NCBI RefSeq assembly: GCF_902506655.1 | Contig: NZ_LR734817.1 | Coordinates: 523,667 to 587,666 of the forward strand | Source of the DNA: Marinoscillum sp. 108 | GTDB lineage: Bacteria; Bacteroidota; Bacteroidia; Cytophagales; Cyclobacteriaceae | Direction: 5' to 3' | DNA: 64,000 nt | Shown here: positions 61,687 to 64,000 of the stretch, piece after piece | How the letters are laid out: the number at the start of each line of letters is the position of its first letter | How positions within the stretch are numbered: the stretch's first letter is position 1 | The notes under the pieces: model-generated | Database searches by the model: none | Told to the model about the DNA's origin: nothing | What the model saw: the letters and a program-made list of their open reading frames with translations, nothing else | Position numbers and translations under genes: made by a program

Positions 61687-62775
61687 TCAATCTGGTAATA
61701 ATCTTAAAACACCTTTGCCTTCCACACCGAGGTACACAAATCCATCAGGACCCTGCCTTACACTTCTCACCCGGCCAATCCCCTCCAAGTACTTTTCTTC
61801 CTTCATTATCTTGCTTCCCTCTACATCGCACCGGTGCAAATAGCCAAACTTTAAAGACCCAACCAGGAGGTCTCCCTTGAGCTTGCCGTACTTGTCTGAG
61901 GTCACAAAATCCATCCCACTGGGGGCAATAGAAGGCACCCAATAAACTTCCGGCTGCTCCATGCCATCCTTGGCGGTAATCTCAGTGAATTTGGTGCCAT
62001 TGTAATTGATACCATAAGAAATCACCGGCCAGCCATAGTTCTTCTTTGGCCTCATGATATTCACTTCGTCTCCGCCTTTAGGCCCATGCTCGTGCTCCCA
62101 TACCTCACCTGTTTCCGGGTGTACAGCCAGCCCCTGAGGGTTTCTATGTCCATAGGAATAGATGGTCTGCATGGCAATGGGGTTTCCCACAAAAGGATTG
62201 TCTCCGGGCACACTGCCATCATCATTCATTCTGTGAATCTTCCCACAATGGTTGTTCAGTTTTTGAGGGTTCTCATCCCTATTGCCACGATCTCCCACAG
62301 AAACATACATATAGCCTGCCTGGTCAAAGACAATGCGCGATCCGTAATGATGCCGGGTGTCTGAGGCAGGTTCCGCCCTAAACACTTCAGCGGACTCCAC
62401 AAATGCGTTGCCCTGCAGCTTGCCGCGTATCACTGCGGTGGTAGCCAGATTGCCACCCATAGGCTTGGAATAAGACAGATAAACCCATCCGTTTTTCCCA
62501 AAATCCGGATGCACTTTCACATCCAGGAGGCCACCCTGCCCCGCCGCTACCACCTCCGGAGTTCCGCTGATGGCTTGCAGTTTGGTGCCATTCCATCTAT
62601 ATAGTGTCCCCGAGATGTCGGTCACCAGCATATCCCCATTGGGTAGCCAGTCCATCCCCCATGGGATGTTAATATCACTGATCACCACCTCAGTGCCAAA
62701 TGAAAATTCATTGGCAGGCTGTGACCAACCATGGAGTGTTATTAAAAAGAAAAAGGAGAACATCAAATTCTTCAT
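61687..62775 (-). CDS. PQQ-dependent aldose sugar dehydrogenase-like protein
   Basis: The 362-residue protein has a signal peptide (MKNLMFSFFFLITLHGWSQ) and the glucose/sorbosone dehydrogenase six-bladed propeller: PWGMDWLPNGDMLVTDISGTLYR, GGLLDVKVHPDFGKNG, HHYGSRIVFDQAGYMYVSVG, and EHEHGPKGGDEVN with the PQQ/Ca-site pattern. It oxidises aldoses in the periplasm when PQQ is available; no pqq genes are seen here. It leads a two-gene unit with the ArsC/Spx-like gene. Confidence 0.9.
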   Translation of the reverse strand: MKNLMFSFFFLITLHGWSQPANEFSFGTEVVISDINIPWGMDWLPNGDMLVTDISGTLYRWNGTKLQAISGTPEVVAAGQGGLLDVKVHPDFGKNGWVYLSYSKPMGGNLATTAVIRGKLQGNAFVESAEVFRAEPASDTRHHYGSRIVFDQAGYMYVSVGDRGNRDENPQKLNNHCGKIHRMNDDGSVPGDNPFVGNPIAMQTIYSYGHRNPQGLAVHPETGEVWEHEHGPKGGDEVNIMRPKKNYGWPVISYGINYNGTKFTEITAKDGMEQPEVYWVPSIAPSGMDFVTSDKYGKLKGDLLVGSLKFGYLHRCDVEGSKIMKEEKYLEGIGRVRSVRQGPDGFVYLGVEGKGVLRLLPD

Positions 62776-62911
62776 TCAGAAAATGGGGTTTGGTTTAAGG
62801 TTTTAAACCTAATCAGTAATTCATTGTTTCGATAACCAATACGTAATTTTCTATCCATCAGATTGCCCTCAATTGTCAGAGATGGGACACCTCCATGGAG
62901 GATACATGCAT

Positions 62912-62919
62912 TAAATTTG
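62912..62919 (+). promoter_or_regulatory. -7 promoter element of the GT2 gene
   Basis: TAAATTTG is an exact TAnnTTTG match. Initiation would fall near 62926, about 13 nt before the TTG start codon at 62939. The in-frame stop (TGA) at 62918-62920 shows the frame cannot extend further upstream. Confidence 0.45.
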
Positions 62920-62938
62920 AAGCGCAAAACACAAAGGC

Positions 62939-63628
62939 TTGAAAAACGACATCCGGGTCATCATTCCCGCTTTTAATGAGCAAAACGCCGTAGGATTGGT
63001 AGTCGATGAAATTCCAAAAAGTTGGGTATCGGAAATCATCGTGGTGGACAATGGGTCTAGCGATGATACATTTGCCCAAGCCGTGCGAAGCGGTGCCACT
63101 GCACTGAGGGAGAATCGACGCGGGTATGGCCAGGCCTGCCTAAGAGGAATGGAACATATAGCCAACAGCACCACTCAACCAGACATTGTGGTGTTTTTGG
63201 ATGGTGACCACTCCGACTACCCTGCGCAGCTACCAGAGCTGGTACAGCCAATTCTCTCGGGAGAAGTTGATCTGGTCATTGGGTCACGCGCATTGGGTCA
63301 GAAGGAAAGGGGATCAATGACCCCACAACAGGTGTTTGGAAACTGGCTGGCGACTACACTCATCAGGTGGTTTTACGGGGTGAGCTATACCGATCTTGGA
63401 CCTTTCAGGGCGGTGCGATACAGCAGTTTGATGGCTATAGGAATGACGGACACCAACTATGGCTGGACAGTGGAAATGCAACTGAAGGCGGCCAAACTCA
63501 AACTCAGAACCCTGGATGTGCCTGTGAACTATCGCCAGCGCATAGGAGTTTCGAAAGTCTCGGGCACGGTAAAGGGCACCATCATGGCCGGTTATAAGAT
63601 TATATTTACCATTTTTAGGCACCTGTAA
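62939..63628 (+). CDS. Family 2 glycosyltransferase (dolichol-phosphate-mannose synthase-like)
   Basis: The 229-residue protein has the GT-A fold: VIIPAFNEQNAVGLVVDEIP, the nucleotide-binding VVDNGSSD, the DXD-type DGDHSDYPAQ and the acceptor-site GPFRAVRYSSL. It lacks membrane helices and resembles the DPM1/GtrB group that charges polyprenyl phosphate with a sugar. The only in-frame start is TTG, preceded by a stop 18 nt upstream. The next glycosyltransferase gene begins 14 nt after its stop, so both belong to a glycan operon that continues past the window. Confidence 0.88.
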   Translation: MKNDIRVIIPAFNEQNAVGLVVDEIPKSWVSEIIVVDNGSSDDTFAQAVRSGATALRENRRGYGQACLRGMEHIANSTTQPDIVVFLDGDHSDYPAQLPELVQPILSGEVDLVIGSRALGQKERGSMTPQQVFGNWLATTLIRWFYGVSYTDLGPFRAVRYSSLMAIGMTDTNYGWTVEMQLKAAKLKLRTLDVPVNYRQRIGVSKVSGTVKGTIMAGYKIIFTIFRHL

Positions 63629-63642
63629 GCGTATTTGAGTAC

Positions 63643-64000
63643 ATGGAGTGGATCGTTATTTTTGGATATTCTTTTGCCCTGCTGATTATTAGTCTTTTCA
63701 GCTTGGAACAGCTATACCTGGCCTTTCTCTACCGAAAAGGAAAAAAGAATCATGTCCACAAGCCTCTCCACGAATTCCCGCTCGTGACCGTGCAGTTGCC
63801 TATATACAATGAGAAATACGTCATCGAGCGACTCATTGACTGTGTGTGTGCCCTGGACTACCCCAAGGATAAATTGGAGATTCAGGTGCTAGATGACTCC
63901 ACAGATGAAACCAGTGATTTGGTGGTGGCCAAAATAGCCGAGTGGACTGAAAAAGGAATCAACATCCGTCAGGTGATTCGCTCAGAGCGCATTGGATTTA
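63643..64000 (+). CDS. Partial membrane GT2 glycosyltransferase (cellulose-synthase-like)
   Basis: The frame is open from ATG 63643 to the window end (119 complete codons) and is cut by the edge. The visible part has an N-terminal membrane helix (IVIFGYSFALLIISLFSLEQ), then the GT2 start PLVTVQLPIYNEKYVIERLI and the UDP-sugar-binding LDDSTDETSD. This resembles beta-glycan synthases of the cellulose/mannan type. It follows the polyprenyl-type GT2 gene by 14 nt, probably in an operon. The product cannot be named more precisely. Confidence 0.82.
   Translation, partial: MEWIVIFGYSFALLIISLFSLEQLYLAFLYRKGKKNHVHKPLHEFPLVTVQLPIYNEKYVIERLIDCVCALDYPKDKLEIQVLDDSTDETSDLVVAKIAEWTEKGINIRQVIRSERIGF

Noticed and set aside
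1-64000. tRNA, rRNA, CRISPR, insertion sequence or prophage
   Set aside because: No cloverleaf pattern, repeat array, transposase or integrase was recognised in the intergenic spaces or the coding frames.

Overview
The window comes from a member of the Bacteroidota, most likely of the Cytophagales type. The evidence is a SusC/SusD pair, the type IX secretion protein PorQ, a BtuG-like surface lipoprotein, GH3-family and DUF547 genes, very weak Shine-Dalgarno sequences, and repeated TAnnTTTG (-7) promoter elements placed just upstream of starts. GC content is intermediate. Coding density is high, and I see no tRNA, rRNA, CRISPR array, insertion sequence, integrase or prophage gene. This is ordinary chromosome, and the interest lies in unusual gene fusions, regulatory layouts and operons.

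Regions. 1-2.7 kb: two membrane/lipoprotein genes on the minus strand, then a three-gene SPFH / membrane protein / ribbon-helix-helix operon. 2.7-17.3 kb: housekeeping and metabolism (PhoD phosphatase, ferredoxin-type reductase, purB, hybrid histidine kinase, a PLP-enzyme/GNAT fusion, pyrR-pyrB, a glycosyltransferase family 9 gene, a fatty acid hydroxylase-type protein). 17.3-24.3 kb: lon-porQ-hslU operon facing a PorE-like OmpA protein. 24.3-31.4 kb: GH3-dxr-rseP operon, a DegP-type protease and dnaA. 31.6-44.4 kb: a cobalamin region with a single-chain MutA-MutB methylmalonyl-CoA mutase, its G-protein chaperone MeaB, a riboswitch-led btuB-btuG operon, and a divergent btuF-btuC-btuD ABC importer. 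A FecR-like/CHASE2 pair is embedded in this region. 44.5-51.9 kb: two DUF547 paralogues in opposite orientation, a flavoprotein/polyferredoxin pair, and small GNAT, TfoX-like and TPR genes. 51.9-56.2 kb: a SusD-SusC pair. 56.3-64 kb: envelope and small-molecule genes (GmhB-like phosphatase, TerB-like protein, MltB-like transglycosylase, glutamate-synthase-like oxidoreductase, ArsC/Spx-like protein, PQQ sugar dehydrogenase-like protein) and two GT2 glycosyltransferases, the second cut by the window edge.

How they work together. The clearest theme is vitamin B12: capture at the surface (BtuG), outer membrane transport (BtuB), periplasmic binding and inner membrane import (BtuF, BtuC, BtuD), and use by a fused mutase guarded by MeaB. 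The outer membrane half is under a cobalamin riboswitch. A second theme is lipids and envelope: the AOS-family/GNAT fusion has the two activities needed to build and N-acylate a sphingoid- or sulfonolipid-type base. The most original regulatory observation is the short SPFH operon, whose last gene encodes an Arc-like DNA-binding protein and whose promoter region carries palindromic, 11-bp-phased repeats.
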